Shown here piece after piece: positions 9,034 to 17,118 of a stretch of 64,000 nt of DNA (position 1 is the stretch's first letter; each line of letters begins with the position of its first letter). Source of the DNA: Betaproteobacteria bacterium MOLA814 (GTDB lineage Bacteria > Pseudomonadota > Gammaproteobacteria > Burkholderiales > Burkholderiaceae_C); NCBI GenBank assembly GCA_000496475.1, contig AYMW01000002.1, forward strand, positions 124,001 to 188,000, written 5' to 3'. A program made the translations under genes and the position numbers. The notes beneath the pieces are model-generated. The model was not told where the DNA came from, ran no database searches, and saw only the letters and a program-made list of their open reading frames with translations.

Positions 9034-9423
9034 ATGGTTCCCGAAAATCTAGTCATTCATCAAGACAGTCGAGTCTTAGAGCTAAGCTACGTAGGTGGTG
9101 AAGCCTTAAGCATCCCTTTGGAGTTGATGCGCGTTTTTTCACCGTCCGCAGAGGTGCGTGGACATGGGCCAGGGCAAGAGGTGTTGCAAAGTGGCAAGAG
9201 AGACGTCACCATCGTATCTGTTCAGCCCATAGGCAACTACGCGATTCAGCCCACTTTCAGCGACGGCCACGACACTGGCTTGTTCAGCTGGGATTATTTG
9301 CACCATTTGGGTACCGATAAAGACGCCTTATGGGGTGACTACGAAGAGCGTTTGCTCGCGGCTGGGCGAGGGAGAGACGACGCCATGCCAGAAGACAAAA
9401 AAGGATCAGCCTGTGGCAGTTAA
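9034..9423 (+). CDS. DUF971 (gamma-butyrobetaine hydroxylase-like N-terminal domain) protein
   Basis: A 129-residue single-domain protein of the DUF971 family. Visible signatures are the early LELSYVGGEALSIPLELMRVFSPSAEV and the later NYAIQPTFSDGHDTGLFSWDYLHHL. The same fold forms the zinc-binding N-terminal part of eukaryotic gamma-butyrobetaine hydroxylase, but the stand-alone bacterial proteins have no settled function; several lie near Mrp-type or Fe-S genes. In many Betaproteobacteria this gene sits upstream of ubiE; here it follows the formate dehydrogenase genes. Ribosome binding site TGGAG lies at 9022-9026. The C-terminal tail is charged and disordered. Confidence 0.85.
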   Translation: MVPENLVIHQDSRVLELSYVGGEALSIPLELMRVFSPSAEVRGHGPGQEVLQSGKRDVTIVSVQPIGNYAIQPTFSDGHDTGLFSWDYLHHLGTDKDALWGDYEERLLAAGRGRDDAMPEDKKGSACGS

Positions 9424-9447
9424 TGTCTTGATGTGGTGGGTGCGTTC

Positions 9448-10143
9448 ATGCGTTTAACGTATGTTGTAACTGGTGCTAACCGCGGCATTGGTTTACAAAT
9501 GGCCAAGCGCGTGTTGACTCTCGGCCATCAGTTGGTAGCGATTTGTCGTCAACCTGATACCGCACATGAGTTAAGCGCTTTGGTTCAAGAGTCAAACGGC
9601 TTCGCCACCTTGTTTGCTGCCGATGTGTGTGATGCCCAAGACTTGGCAGACATTGCGCAGGGCCTAGATCACAGTGTTGATGTGCTAGTTTGCAATGCCG
9701 GTGTCATGAGCGCTCGTGGGGGCATCTCAGACCAAGGCAACGATGCGGCGTCTATCTCAAACGCGCTGATGACAAATGTGGCCAGTCCTTTTTTCACTGC
9801 GCGTGCATTCCTTGGCGCATTGAACAGGTCCTCTGCACCGCGTATTGCTATTATTTCATCGCTAATGGGTAGCCAGCAACACCAGGGCACATCTGCTTAT
9901 TTTTACCGGGCGTCCAAAGCTGGCGCCAACAACATCATGGTCAGTCTCGCCAATGAGTTACAACCTCAGGGTATTGCAGTGGCCTCGTTTCATCCCGGTT
10001 GGGTGCGTACCGATATGGGTGGTGACCATGCAGACATCAGCCCTGAGGAAAGCGCTCATGGTTTAGTTCAGCAATTTGACTCCATGAGCCTGGCCCAAAC
10101 GGGTGGCTTTTTTAACTATGATGGCAAGCCCTTGCCGATGTAA
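9448..10143 (+). CDS. Short-chain dehydrogenase/reductase (SDR)
   Basis: A 231-residue classical SDR. It has the nucleotide-binding TGANRGIG at the N-terminus, the NAG motif near residue 80, a serine in ISSLMG, and the catalytic YRASK. The C-terminal segment HPGWVRTDMGG is typical of the family members related to carbonyl reductase or CsgA. NAD(P)-linked oxidoreductase activity is sure; the substrate is not predictable. It follows the DUF971 gene by 24 bases and ends just before a bidirectional terminator, so it is the last gene of the rightward unit. ATG 9448 is chosen over GTG 9433 because it begins at the family-typical distance from the glycine motif and has GGTGGG upstream. Confidence 0.85.
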   Translation: MRLTYVVTGANRGIGLQMAKRVLTLGHQLVAICRQPDTAHELSALVQESNGFATLFAADVCDAQDLADIAQGLDHSVDVLVCNAGVMSARGGISDQGNDAASISNALMTNVASPFFTARAFLGALNRSSAPRIAIISSLMGSQQHQGTSAYFYRASKAGANNIMVSLANELQPQGIAVASFHPGWVRTDMGGDHADISPEESAHGLVQQFDSMSLAQTGGFFNYDGKPLPM

Positions 10144-10214
10144 GGTGTGTACGCTCAGATTCAGTATCTTGTCTTGTCGCCATACAAGCTCAATGTGAAC
10201 GGCGTTTGGACAAC

Positions 10215-10246
10215 AAAAAAAAGGCGGCTCATTGGCCGCCTTTTTT
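10215..10246. terminator. Bidirectional rho-independent terminator
   Basis: AAAAAAAAGGCGGC - TCATT - GGCCGCCTTTTTT: a G+C-rich stem with a five-base loop, flanked by an A-run and a T-run, lying between two convergent units. It can end both the rightward SDR transcript and the leftward formate dehydrogenase transcript. Confidence 0.9.
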
Positions 10247-10263
10247 GATAGCTTTACACCGTG

Positions 10264-11262
10264 CTATGTGGGTCGTCTTCCGCGGTGATCTGCACCAGCG
10301 TTCACATCGTCTAACCACAGGGCGTGATGCTCTTTGGCCCAGCTTTCATCAACAGAGCCAGAGCGCATACCATCGTAAGAGCCTTCCATGCCTATGGAGC
10401 CAATGTAGATGTGCCCAATCGACATGGCAATAAACAGAATCGAAGCGATACCGTGAATGATGTTGGACAACTGCATGGCCTCACGGGTAAAGTAGTCAAT
10501 GCCTGGAACCGTGGAATTTAAAATCCATCCTGTCACTGACACAACAATACCCAGACCAGTTACACCGCCCCAAAACCACATTTTCTCACCTCCATTGAAG
10601 CGATGCGCAGGGCGTTTACCACCGCTTAACAACCACTTGATGTCATCGCCAGTAGGCATGTTGTCTCTTACATAGACCACAAACATGACAATCAGCGAAA
10701 TGGTGAACAACGGGCCAATCAGGTTGTGTACGCTTTTGAGCAGCCACAACAATGGACCATAAGCCGACCCGCCTAATATAGGCAACAAGAAATAACGTCC
10801 CCACAAAATAATGATGCCAGTGATAGCCAATACTATAAAAGTAATGGCTACTGACCAGTGAGCGTAACGCTCTATCAAGGTAAAGCGCTTAACCATCTTG
10901 CCAGTACGAGCTTCTTTGAGCTTTATGGGGCCACGCATCGCAAAGAACAATGCGACGCCAGTTATCGCGAGAGAGATTAGCCAACCGCCGTATACCGTGA
11001 TGACCCCACCACGGAATACAGACCAACGATGACCGCCTGCTTGAATCAACACGCCTGCTTCTGGCGTTTTGATGGCACTGTAATGTTCAACGTTTGAATT
11101 AACAGCGCGCCAAACAGGTGCGTTATTACTGGGTTGCGTGGCTTCCCGCGCCACTTGCGCTGCCGCATCGTTATCGGCAGCGTGGGCACCAACAGTGCCT
11201 AACGCCAACACGATCCCGACAGAGGCAGCACGCACCCATGCGGACATGGTGGCTAATTTCAT
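10264..11262 (-). CDS. Formate dehydrogenase gamma subunit (membrane cytochrome b)
   Basis: Membrane anchor of the exported formate dehydrogenase; it takes electrons from the ferredoxin subunit and reduces quinone. The 332-residue chain begins with a cleavable signal peptide (ending GAHAA), then a periplasmic stretch of about 60 residues, then five hydrophobic segments near residues 88-110, 130-152, 176-196, 226-247 and 264-286. Candidate haem-b histidines are in YAHW, SVHNLIGP, NIIHGIA and IGHIYIG. The extra periplasmic N-terminal portion is a feature of the FDH3/FdhC class rather than of E. coli FdnI. Its start overlaps the preceding lipoprotein stop (ATGA), showing coupling. Confidence 0.92.
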   Translation of the reverse strand: MKLATMSAWVRAASVGIVLALGTVGAHAADNDAAAQVAREATQPSNNAPVWRAVNSNVEHYSAIKTPEAGVLIQAGGHRWSVFRGGVITVYGGWLISLAITGVALFFAMRGPIKLKEARTGKMVKRFTLIERYAHWSVAITFIVLAITGIIILWGRYFLLPILGGSAYGPLLWLLKSVHNLIGPLFTISLIVMFVVYVRDNMPTGDDIKWLLSGGKRPAHRFNGGEKMWFWGGVTGLGIVVSVTGWILNSTVPGIDYFTREAMQLSNIIHGIASILFIAMSIGHIYIGSIGMEGSYDGMRSGSVDESWAKEHHALWLDDVNAGADHRGRRPT

Positions 11263-11483
11263 AGTGACTTTGACCTCACATAATCGTTTTGACCTTGAGA
11301 GCGCAGCTTAATGGTTTTTTCCCAGCTGGCCTTGTCGCCAGACGTCCATGGCGTGGATTGATCAACGTAGTTGTTGTCAGCCGTCACGGAAGACTTTTGA
11401 TCAGATTTTGGGCCAATGACTTGTTGGCCACAGCCAGCCAATGCCAACGCGGCGATACCCATTACCAATGTGATGATTCTCAT
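11259..11483 (-). CDS. Small lipoprotein of the formate dehydrogenase operon
   Basis: A 74-residue protein whose first 18 residues are a type II signal peptide with lipobox LALAGC, so the mature protein would be about 57 residues anchored by its N-terminal cysteine. The mature part is polar, with DQSTPWTSGDKASWEKTI as the most distinctive segment, and has no cysteine beyond the anchor. It lies between the ferredoxin and cytochrome b subunits and overlaps the latter by four bases, so it is very likely made together with the complex. An accessory or structural role at the periplasmic face is inferred; I do not recognise a named family. ATG 11483 is preferred over an upstream in-frame start at 11531 because only it yields a proper signal peptide. 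Confidence 0.7.
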   Translation of the reverse strand: MRIITLVMGIAALALAGCGQQVIGPKSDQKSSVTADNNYVDQSTPWTSGDKASWEKTIKLRSQGQNDYVRSKSL

Positions 11484-11497
11484 GCTTGGATCCTTGA

Positions 11498-12109
11498 TTA
11501 AGCTGGCTTGCCGCCGTAAGCGGTGCCCCAACCAAATAGGTTAGCACCGGCTTCTTTGCCGTTGGACTGACGCATGGTCACCCGTGTGCGGAAGATATCG
11601 CTGATAACGTCGCCGTCACCGCCTAGCAAGGCCTTGGTGGAGCACATCTCAGCACAGGCAGGCAATTTACCCTCTGACAAACGGTTGCGGCCATACTTTT
11701 CGTATTCCGCTTGTGAGCCATTTTCTTCAGGTCCGCCAGCACAGAATGTGCATTTGTCCATTTTGCCGCGCATACCAAAGGTAGACGACTGCGGAAACTG
11801 CGGTGCGCCGAACGGGCAAGCGTATGAGCAGTAGCCACAACCAATACACACGTCCTTGTCGTGCAAGACCACGCCCTCGTCGGTTCTGTAAAAACACTGA
11901 ACCGGGCAAACGGCCATACAAGGTGCGTCAGAGCAATGCATGCAGGCCACAGAAATTGATTTTTCTGCGCCGACTTCACCGTCGTTGATCGTCACGACAC
12001 GGCGGCGATTGACGCCCCATGGCACGTCATGCTCCGCTTTACATGCTGTCACACAGCCATTGCACTCGATACATCGTTCTGTATCGCATATGAATTTCAT
12101 TTGTGCCAT
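11498..12109 (-). CDS. fdh3B: Formate dehydrogenase FDH3-type beta subunit, four [4Fe-4S] clusters
   Basis: Electron-transfer subunit of 203 residues linking the catalytic subunit to cytochrome b. Four cysteine groups are visible: CDTERCIECNGCVTACK at residues ~8-24, CMHCSDAPCMAVCP near 56-69, CIGCGYCSYACP near 88-99, and CTFC near 118 paired with CAEMC near 152. These correspond to the four cubane clusters of the FdnH/HycB-type ferredoxins. It lacks the C-terminal transmembrane helix of E. coli FdnH, as is usual for the FDH3 class. It lies 15 bases after the catalytic subunit gene and ahead of the lipoprotein gene. Confidence 0.93.
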   Translation of the reverse strand: MAQMKFICDTERCIECNGCVTACKAEHDVPWGVNRRRVVTINDGEVGAEKSISVACMHCSDAPCMAVCPVQCFYRTDEGVVLHDKDVCIGCGYCSYACPFGAPQFPQSSTFGMRGKMDKCTFCAGGPEENGSQAEYEKYGRNRLSEGKLPACAEMCSTKALLGGDGDVISDIFRTRVTMRQSNGKEAGANLFGWGTAYGGKPA

Positions 12110-12124
12110 TTAAATGCGCTCCTA

Positions 12125-15097
12125 TTAGGCTTTAGCTACTTGACAGACTGTTGTTTTTGTCTCTTGCATCATGGTGACCGAGTCGTAACCGTAGGTGGTG
12201 GCTGTGTTCACAGCATCACCCCTGACGATTGGAGCCGTACCTTCTGGGTAAGAGTCAACGATGTCCTTGCCTTGCCACCATCCGGAGAAGTGGAAAGGTA
12301 CAAAAACTGTGTCTAGCGGCACACGGTTGGTCACCAATGTTTGCAACTTAATACGGGCACCAGTTGGTGTAGACAACCAGACTGTTTCACCATGGCGCAA
12401 GCCACGTGCGGCAGCTGCTGATGGGTGAATCTCCACAAAGTTCTCTTGTTGTAGTTCGGCCAACCACTTGTTAGAGCGGGTTTCCTCACCACCACCTTCG
12501 TACTCGACCAAACGACCCGAAGTCAAGACCAATGGGAATGCAGCAGGTACGCCGTCTGCAATGTTTTTGTCTTGTATGGACTTGTACAAGGTTGGCAAAC
12601 GCCAGTGGCTCTTAAAGTCATCGTAAGTGGGGTACTTGGCAACCAAGTCTGGACGGTTGCCGTACAGCGGCTCGCGGTGAACTGGGATTGGGTCTGGAAA
12701 GTTCCACACAATTGTTCTTGCGCGGGCATTGCCGTATGGGTGACAACCGTGGTTTTTCATGATCACACGAACCATGCCGCCAGATAAGTCGGTCTTCCAG
12801 TTTTTGCCTTCTGCCGCAACTTTCTCGTCAGCTGTGAGCTCGTCCCACCAGCCTAATTTCTTGAGAATCTCGTGGTTAAATTCTGGGTAACCCATCTGAA
12901 TATCCGCACCAGGCGTGCTGGAGCCGTCAGCGGCCAACAAACTTTCGCCGTCCTTCTCAACACCAAATCGAGCTCGGAATGGGCTACCGCCGTCCATAAC
13001 TGAACGGTTTGGTTGGTACAGGTTGGGCGAGCCAGGGTGCTTCATGTCTGGATTGCCCCAGCATGGCCATGGCAAGCCAAAGTAGTCGCCAGACATGTCG
13101 TAACCAGTTTCTTTGTCCACACCAGCGCGTGCGCGCAGGGTGCGCACATCAAACAGGTGCATGTTGCGCATGTGCGCTTTCAGGCGGTCCGGACTATGGC
13201 CTGTGTAGCCAATGGTCCAGAGACCTTTGTTGATTTCTTCCAGAATGGACTCGATTTGTGGTTCGCGCCACTCTTTGCCGGCAAACTTGGTTGTCAGCAT
13301 GGTGTGGTTTTTAGACATTTCGTCACCAAAACCCAATTTGTCTGCAAAGGCCTGCATGATGACGTGGTCGGGCAATGACTCAAACAAGGGGTCAATAACC
13401 TTCTCGCGCCATTGCACTGAACGGTTAGAAGCGGTCACTGAACCTGAACACTCAAACTGGGTAGAAGCCGGTAGCAAATACACTGCACGGTTGGGATTAA
13501 CCGTACCTTCGGTTTGCATGGCAGCCATCGCAGCAGTTGCTGTTGGGTAAGGATCGACCACCACCAGCAAGTCCAGTGCATCCATGGCACGCTTCATGTC
13601 CAAGCCACGGGTTTGTGAGTTTGGCGCATGGCCCCAAAAGAACAAACCTTTCACAGGGTTAGCCTGTGCGATATTCTCTTTTTTCTCAAGTACAGCGTCG
13701 ATCCAGCGTGATACGGTGGTGCCTTTTGCCCCCATCATGCCGTCCGCAAAACGCGCCTTCATGTCGTCAAAGCTGGTGTTCCAAACCCTGCAGAAGTGCT
13801 TCCATGAGCCTTCTGCCAAACCGTAGTAGCCAGGCAATGAGTCTGGGTTAGGACCCAGATCAGTGGCGCCTTGAACGTTGTCGTGGCCGCGGAAGATGTT
13901 CGCGCCGCCACCTTCTTTACCGACGTTGCCCAATGCCAATTGCAGAATACAAGACGCACGCGTCATGTTGTTGCCTATGGTGTGCTGGGTTACTCCCATA
14001 CACCATACGATCGTGCCGGGGCGATTGTGCGCCAATGTATGGGCGGCCAGGTACATGTCAGCTTCAGGTACACCAGTGACTTCTTCAACGTTTTGTGGAT
14101 TCCACTTGGTCATGACCTCGTCTTTGACCTTGTTCATGCCCCAAACGCGGTCGTCTATGTAAGCCTGGTCTTCCCAGCCATTTTTGAAGATGTGGTAACA
14201 CAAACCGAACAAAAATGCCACGTCAGTGCCTGAGCGTAGACGCACGAATTGGTCTGCTTTTGCAGCTGTACGTGTGTAACGTGGATCCACCACTATCATT
14301 TTGCACCCAGCTTCTTTGGCTGCCAGCATGTGCAACATTGAAACAGGGTGAGCTTCTGCTGCGTTAGAGCCAATGTAAATCGCAGACTTGGAGTTGCGCA
14401 TGTCGTTGTAGCTGTTGGTCATGGCGCCGTAGCCCCAAGTGTTGGCTACACCAGCAACTGTGGTCGAGTGACAAATGCGGGCTTGGTGGTCACAGTTGTT
14501 TGTGCCCATAAAAGCCATGAACTTGCGCAGCAAATAGCTTTGCTCGTTGTTGCTTTTTGAGGAGCCCACCATGAACAAAGAGTCAGGACCACTGGTCTTC
14601 TGAATATCTTTCATTTGGTTGGTAATCTCTGTCAACGCCACATCCCAAGATAAACGGGTGTACTTGCCGTTCACCAGCTTCATGGGGTAGCGCAACCGGT
14701 GATCGCCATGACCGTGCTCGCGAATAGCCGCACCTTTAGCACAATGGGCGCCAAGGTTGATGGGTGAGTCAAACACTGGCTCGTGTCGTGTCCAAACGCC
14801 ATTTTCAACGACAGCGTCAATCGCACAACCCACTGAACAGTGGGTACATACGGTGCGCTTGACTTCAACCTTGCCCTTGCCGTCTGTTGTTGGAGCGCCT
14901 TCGGCCGCCGTGGCTGGACGAATTAGGCTGAGCTGGCTAGCGGCCAAACCAGCACCTGCACCAATACCGGAGCGACGTAAAAACGCACGTCTATCCAGTG
15001 TGGGCATACGAGACGCAACAGCTCTCTTTAAGCTGTGAACTAAATGTCCACCACCTGCTGTGCGGGTGGTTTCACCGGATTTCTTAACGATGCTCAT
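12125..15097 (-). CDS. fdh3A: Exported formate dehydrogenase, catalytic alpha subunit (TAT substrate)
   Basis: A 990-residue bis-MGD (Mo or W) subunit that oxidises formate on the periplasmic side. An N-terminal twin-arginine signal is clear: Arg36-Arg37 in LDRRAFLRRSG, then a hydrophobic stretch and an ATAAEG cleavage region. The [4Fe-4S] motif CTHCSVGCAIDAV follows. The metal ligand is Cys209 followed by His210 in RICHSTTVAG, so this is the cysteine form and no selenocysteine machinery is needed. The C-terminal MGD barrel is recognisable (LTSGRLVEYEGGGEETRSN). The unusual length of the leader (about 60 residues) suggests a chaperone such as the TorD-like protein encoded at 19.9 kb. It lies between the small TAT protein and the beta subunit in one leftward operon. 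Confidence 0.95.
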   Translation of the reverse strand: MSIVKKSGETTRTAGGGHLVHSLKRAVASRMPTLDRRAFLRRSGIGAGAGLAASQLSLIRPATAAEGAPTTDGKGKVEVKRTVCTHCSVGCAIDAVVENGVWTRHEPVFDSPINLGAHCAKGAAIREHGHGDHRLRYPMKLVNGKYTRLSWDVALTEITNQMKDIQKTSGPDSLFMVGSSKSNNEQSYLLRKFMAFMGTNNCDHQARICHSTTVAGVANTWGYGAMTNSYNDMRNSKSAIYIGSNAAEAHPVSMLHMLAAKEAGCKMIVVDPRYTRTAAKADQFVRLRSGTDVAFLFGLCYHIFKNGWEDQAYIDDRVWGMNKVKDEVMTKWNPQNVEEVTGVPEADMYLAAHTLAHNRPGTIVWCMGVTQHTIGNNMTRASCILQLALGNVGKEGGGANIFRGHDNVQGATDLGPNPDSLPGYYGLAEGSWKHFCRVWNTSFDDMKARFADGMMGAKGTTVSRWIDAVLEKKENIAQANPVKGLFFWGHAPNSQTRGLDMKRAMDALDLLVVVDPYPTATAAMAAMQTEGTVNPNRAVYLLPASTQFECSGSVTASNRSVQWREKVIDPLFESLPDHVIMQAFADKLGFGDEMSKNHTMLTTKFAGKEWREPQIESILEEINKGLWTIGYTGHSPDRLKAHMRNMHLFDVRTLRARAGVDKETGYDMSGDYFGLPWPCWGNPDMKHPGSPNLYQPNRSVMDGGSPFRARFGVEKDGESLLAADGSSTPGADIQMGYPEFNHEILKKLGWWDELTADEKVAAEGKNWKTDLSGGMVRVIMKNHGCHPYGNARARTIVWNFPDPIPVHREPLYGNRPDLVAKYPTYDDFKSHWRLPTLYKSIQDKNIADGVPAAFPLVLTSGRLVEYEGGGEETRSNKWLAELQQENFVEIHPSAAAARGLRHGETVWLSTPTGARIKLQTLVTNRVPLDTVFVPFHFSGWWQGKDIVDSYPEGTAPIVRGDAVNTATTYGYDSVTMMQETKTTVCQVAKA

Positions 15098-15146
15098 AGA
15101 GAGTTCACCTTAAAAATGAGTGGAAAAAATGGTGTGGGTAAGTGAA

Positions 15147-15338
15147 TTAGGCGACTGTCGAGCGGTAGTAGCGCTTGACGTGTTCAGACAACTGGTAGCC
15201 TTTTTTCGAGGTCTCAGTCAAGGCCGTTGGCAACGCAACAGGCGCGGCAATTGGCTTTTTGGCAATGGCAATGGCTGCCAACGATGCAGCGGCACCCATG
15301 GCGCCAAAAAATGTACGGCGTGTAGCAGACGATTTCAT
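15147..15338 (-). CDS. Formate dehydrogenase region TAT-signal protein (small)
   Basis: A 63-residue protein starting MKSSATRRTFFGAMGAAASL, a full twin-arginine leader; the remaining ~35 residues end in YQLSEHVKRYYRSTVA. This matches the small 'formate dehydrogenase region TAT target' family that precedes FDH3-type operons. It is likely carried to the periplasm with the enzyme, or acts as a subunit that helps export; the exact role is not established. It is the first gene of the leftward operon, 49 bases ahead of the catalytic subunit. Start ATG 15338 has AAGGA nine bases upstream; an earlier in-frame start at 15371 would place the RR motif too far from the N-terminus. Confidence 0.85.
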   Translation of the reverse strand: MKSSATRRTFFGAMGAAASLAAIAIAKKPIAAPVALPTALTETSKKGYQLSEHVKRYYRSTVA

Positions 15339-15364
15339 CGGTTTAATTCCTTGTTCAGGGTGAA

Positions 15365-15497
15365 TATGCACTTCAAATTGATGCTCATTCGACTGTTGTA
15401 TATATTAACTGACAGTCGTATCCATTCACTAAGGGTTTACACCGATTTGTTAAATTTACATGCATTTTTGAAAAACCATAGGTCTATGCACTTTAAA
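15365..15497. repeat. Direct repeat TATGCACTTYAAA in the divergent promoter region
   Basis: The 13-mer TATGCACTT(C/T)AAA occurs at 15365-15377 and again at 15485-15497, 120 bases apart, with one difference. The copies flank the divergent promoters of the exported formate dehydrogenase and the maturation genes and could be binding sites of one regulator. That is an inference. Confidence 0.35.
15390..15418. promoter_or_regulatory. Dyad CGACTGT-N15-ACAGTCG overlapping the leftward promoter
   Basis: Seven-base perfect arms (15390-15396 and 15412-15418) flank an A+T-rich core, TGTATATATTAACTG. The core supplies a plausible -10 (TAATAT read leftward) for the formate dehydrogenase operon, so a protein bound to the dyad would control that promoter. 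Confidence 0.4.
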
Positions 15498-15550
15498 GGC
15501 TTTACAGTTATGTCTTTTAAAAAATTCCCGTGAAAAAAAGGTTTGTTTGT

Positions 15551-16630
15551 ATGAACATTGCGCTAAAAGAAGCGTTAGCTGCAGTCTGGTGTGATGAACT
15601 TCAAGCCTCTATCGTTGATGCTGGTCTTGTCAAACAATGTGATGTAGAGGGTGGTTTGGCTTCCATTCGCTTGGTGTATGGCTTTGCCGCCAAGTCGCAA
15701 CACGCGGCTATGCGCCAAAAAGTGACCATGGCAGCGCGCAAGATTGAGGGCGTGCGTGACGTTAGGGTTGTGATTGACACGCAAATCGTTGCACATGCAG
15801 CGCAACACGGTGTCGAACGTCTGGGCCAGGTGCGCAACGTGATCGCCGTTGCCTCTGGCAAAGGCGGCGTTGGCAAGAGCACAACCACGGTTAATTTAGC
15901 GTTGGCTTTGGCCGCCGAAGGTGCTAGGGTGGGTGTGTTGGACGCTGATATATATGGCCCCAGCATTCCCACCATGCTCGGTATTACTGGCCGCCCTGAA
16001 AGCGAGGATGGCCAATCCATTGAGCCCAAAGAGGGCCATGGTTTGCAAACCAGCTCTATTGGCTATTTAATAGACAAAGACGAAGCCATGATTTGGCGTG
16101 GCCCTATGGTGACGCAAGCCTTGGAGCAGTTGTTGCGCCAAACAAATTGGCGCGATCTAGACTATTTGATTATTGATTTGCCACCTGGCACTGGCGACAT
16201 TCACCTCACGTTGTCGCAGCGTGTGCCTATAACGGGGGCCGTTATTGTGACCACGCCACAAGAAGTCGCCATCATGGATGCTCGCAAAGGCTTGCGCATG
16301 TTTGAAAAAGTCTCGGTACCCGTACTCGGCGTTGTTGAGAATATGTCTACACATCTGTGTTCTAACTGCGGGCATGTCGAGCATATATTCGGCAGCGGCG
16401 GTGCACAAACCATGGCCTCAGACTTCAACATTTCCGTGCTGGCCAGTTTGCCTTTGGATATTCGCATCCGTCGTGATGCCGATGACGGGCGCCCCACACT
16501 TGTTTCAGATCCAGATGGTGAAATCAGTGCTATTTACATGGCTCTGGCTCGCAAAGTGTCGGTTTCTGTCGCCAAGCTGGGTAGAGATATGACCGGTAAG
16601 TTTCCTAAAATTGTGATCCAAAAAACATGA
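15551..16630 (+). CDS. Mrp/ApbC-family iron-sulfur cluster carrier ATPase
   Basis: A 359-residue P-loop protein that carries [4Fe-4S] clusters to apo-enzymes. It has an N-terminal MIP18-like (DUF59) domain of ~90 residues, the deviant Walker A VASGKGGVGKST near residue 100, the switch region DLPPGTGDIHLTLSQ, and the cluster-binding CxxC pair Cys270 and Cys273 (LCSNCGH). Most genomes have one mrp gene elsewhere; this one heads the formate dehydrogenase maturation set, so a dedicated role in loading the many clusters encoded here is likely but inferred. ATG 15551 has an AAGG ribosome site; a GTG at 15530 is less likely. Its stop overlaps the next start (ATGA). Confidence 0.9.
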   Translation: MNIALKEALAAVWCDELQASIVDAGLVKQCDVEGGLASIRLVYGFAAKSQHAAMRQKVTMAARKIEGVRDVRVVIDTQIVAHAAQHGVERLGQVRNVIAVASGKGGVGKSTTTVNLALALAAEGARVGVLDADIYGPSIPTMLGITGRPESEDGQSIEPKEGHGLQTSSIGYLIDKDEAMIWRGPMVTQALEQLLRQTNWRDLDYLIIDLPPGTGDIHLTLSQRVPITGAVIVTTPQEVAIMDARKGLRMFEKVSVPVLGVVENMSTHLCSNCGHVEHIFGSGGAQTMASDFNISVLASLPLDIRIRRDADDGRPTLVSDPDGEISAIYMALARKVSVSVAKLGRDMTGKFPKIVIQKT

Positions 16631-17118
16631 GTTTAGAGCGCGCTATTTGCACCGTTCATGTGTGCATTTCTAAAATCGCACAACAGCATCCTTGGGTGCC
16701 ATTTCGCTGGCAACTCAGCCAAGTATTCAGTGTTGAGCTTGGCACACCGTTGCCGTCAAATTCCGATGACCATGAATGGGGGCAGGCAGACGTTACGCTG
16801 TTTGAAGACGAAGCTGATGGTTACTATTTGAACTGCACGGCAACCACCCCAGCTTGGTTTGTTCACTACCGCCTGGATGAAGAATTGGGGTCTGAAGCGC
16901 GACCTGAGTTGCGCTTTGTGACCTTAAGCTACAACGAAGCAGGGCATATTTTGGATGCGGGCGAACTGGTTGAAAACGTTCCTATAGATGATGACACTGG
17001 TCGCTGGCTGGCTGAGTTTGCCGAAAAGCACTTTAAGCCTGAACCGCGCAAACGTCGCCGTCCAGCCTCATTTGTGGCTCCGGCTAAGCGCGGCAATATG
17101 GGCGGCAGCAATGAGTGA
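16627..17118 (+). CDS. DUF3305 domain protein
   Basis: A 163-residue soluble protein matching the DUF3305 family: an N-terminal core with the WVPFRWQLSQVFSVE segment near residues 22-38, an acidic middle, and a basic tail (EPRKRRRPASF). No enzyme motif, signal or membrane segment is visible. The family is found almost only in formate dehydrogenase gene clusters of Proteobacteria, next to DUF3306, and has no assigned biochemical role. It overlaps mrp by four bases and the DUF3306 gene by eight, so the three are translated as a coupled set. Confidence 0.85.
   Translation: MSLERAICTVHVCISKIAQQHPWVPFRWQLSQVFSVELGTPLPSNSDDHEWGQADVTLFEDEADGYYLNCTATTPAWFVHYRLDEELGSEARPELRFVTLSYNEAGHILDAGELVENVPIDDDTGRWLAEFAEKHFKPEPRKRRRPASFVAPAKRGNMGGSNE

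Noticed and set aside
12029-14868. Several open frames antisense to the exported formate dehydrogenase genes
   Set aside because: They have no ribosome sites or family features and mirror the codon pattern of the real genes on the other strand.
15339-15550. ModE-type molybdate-responsive operator in the divergent gap
   Set aside because: The TATATATTAA core is loosely similar, but the flanking arms do not fit the known ModE box.
16988-17110. Long upstream extension of the DUF3306 frame
   Set aside because: It lies within the DUF3305 gene in another frame. The family N-terminus starts at ATG 17111.
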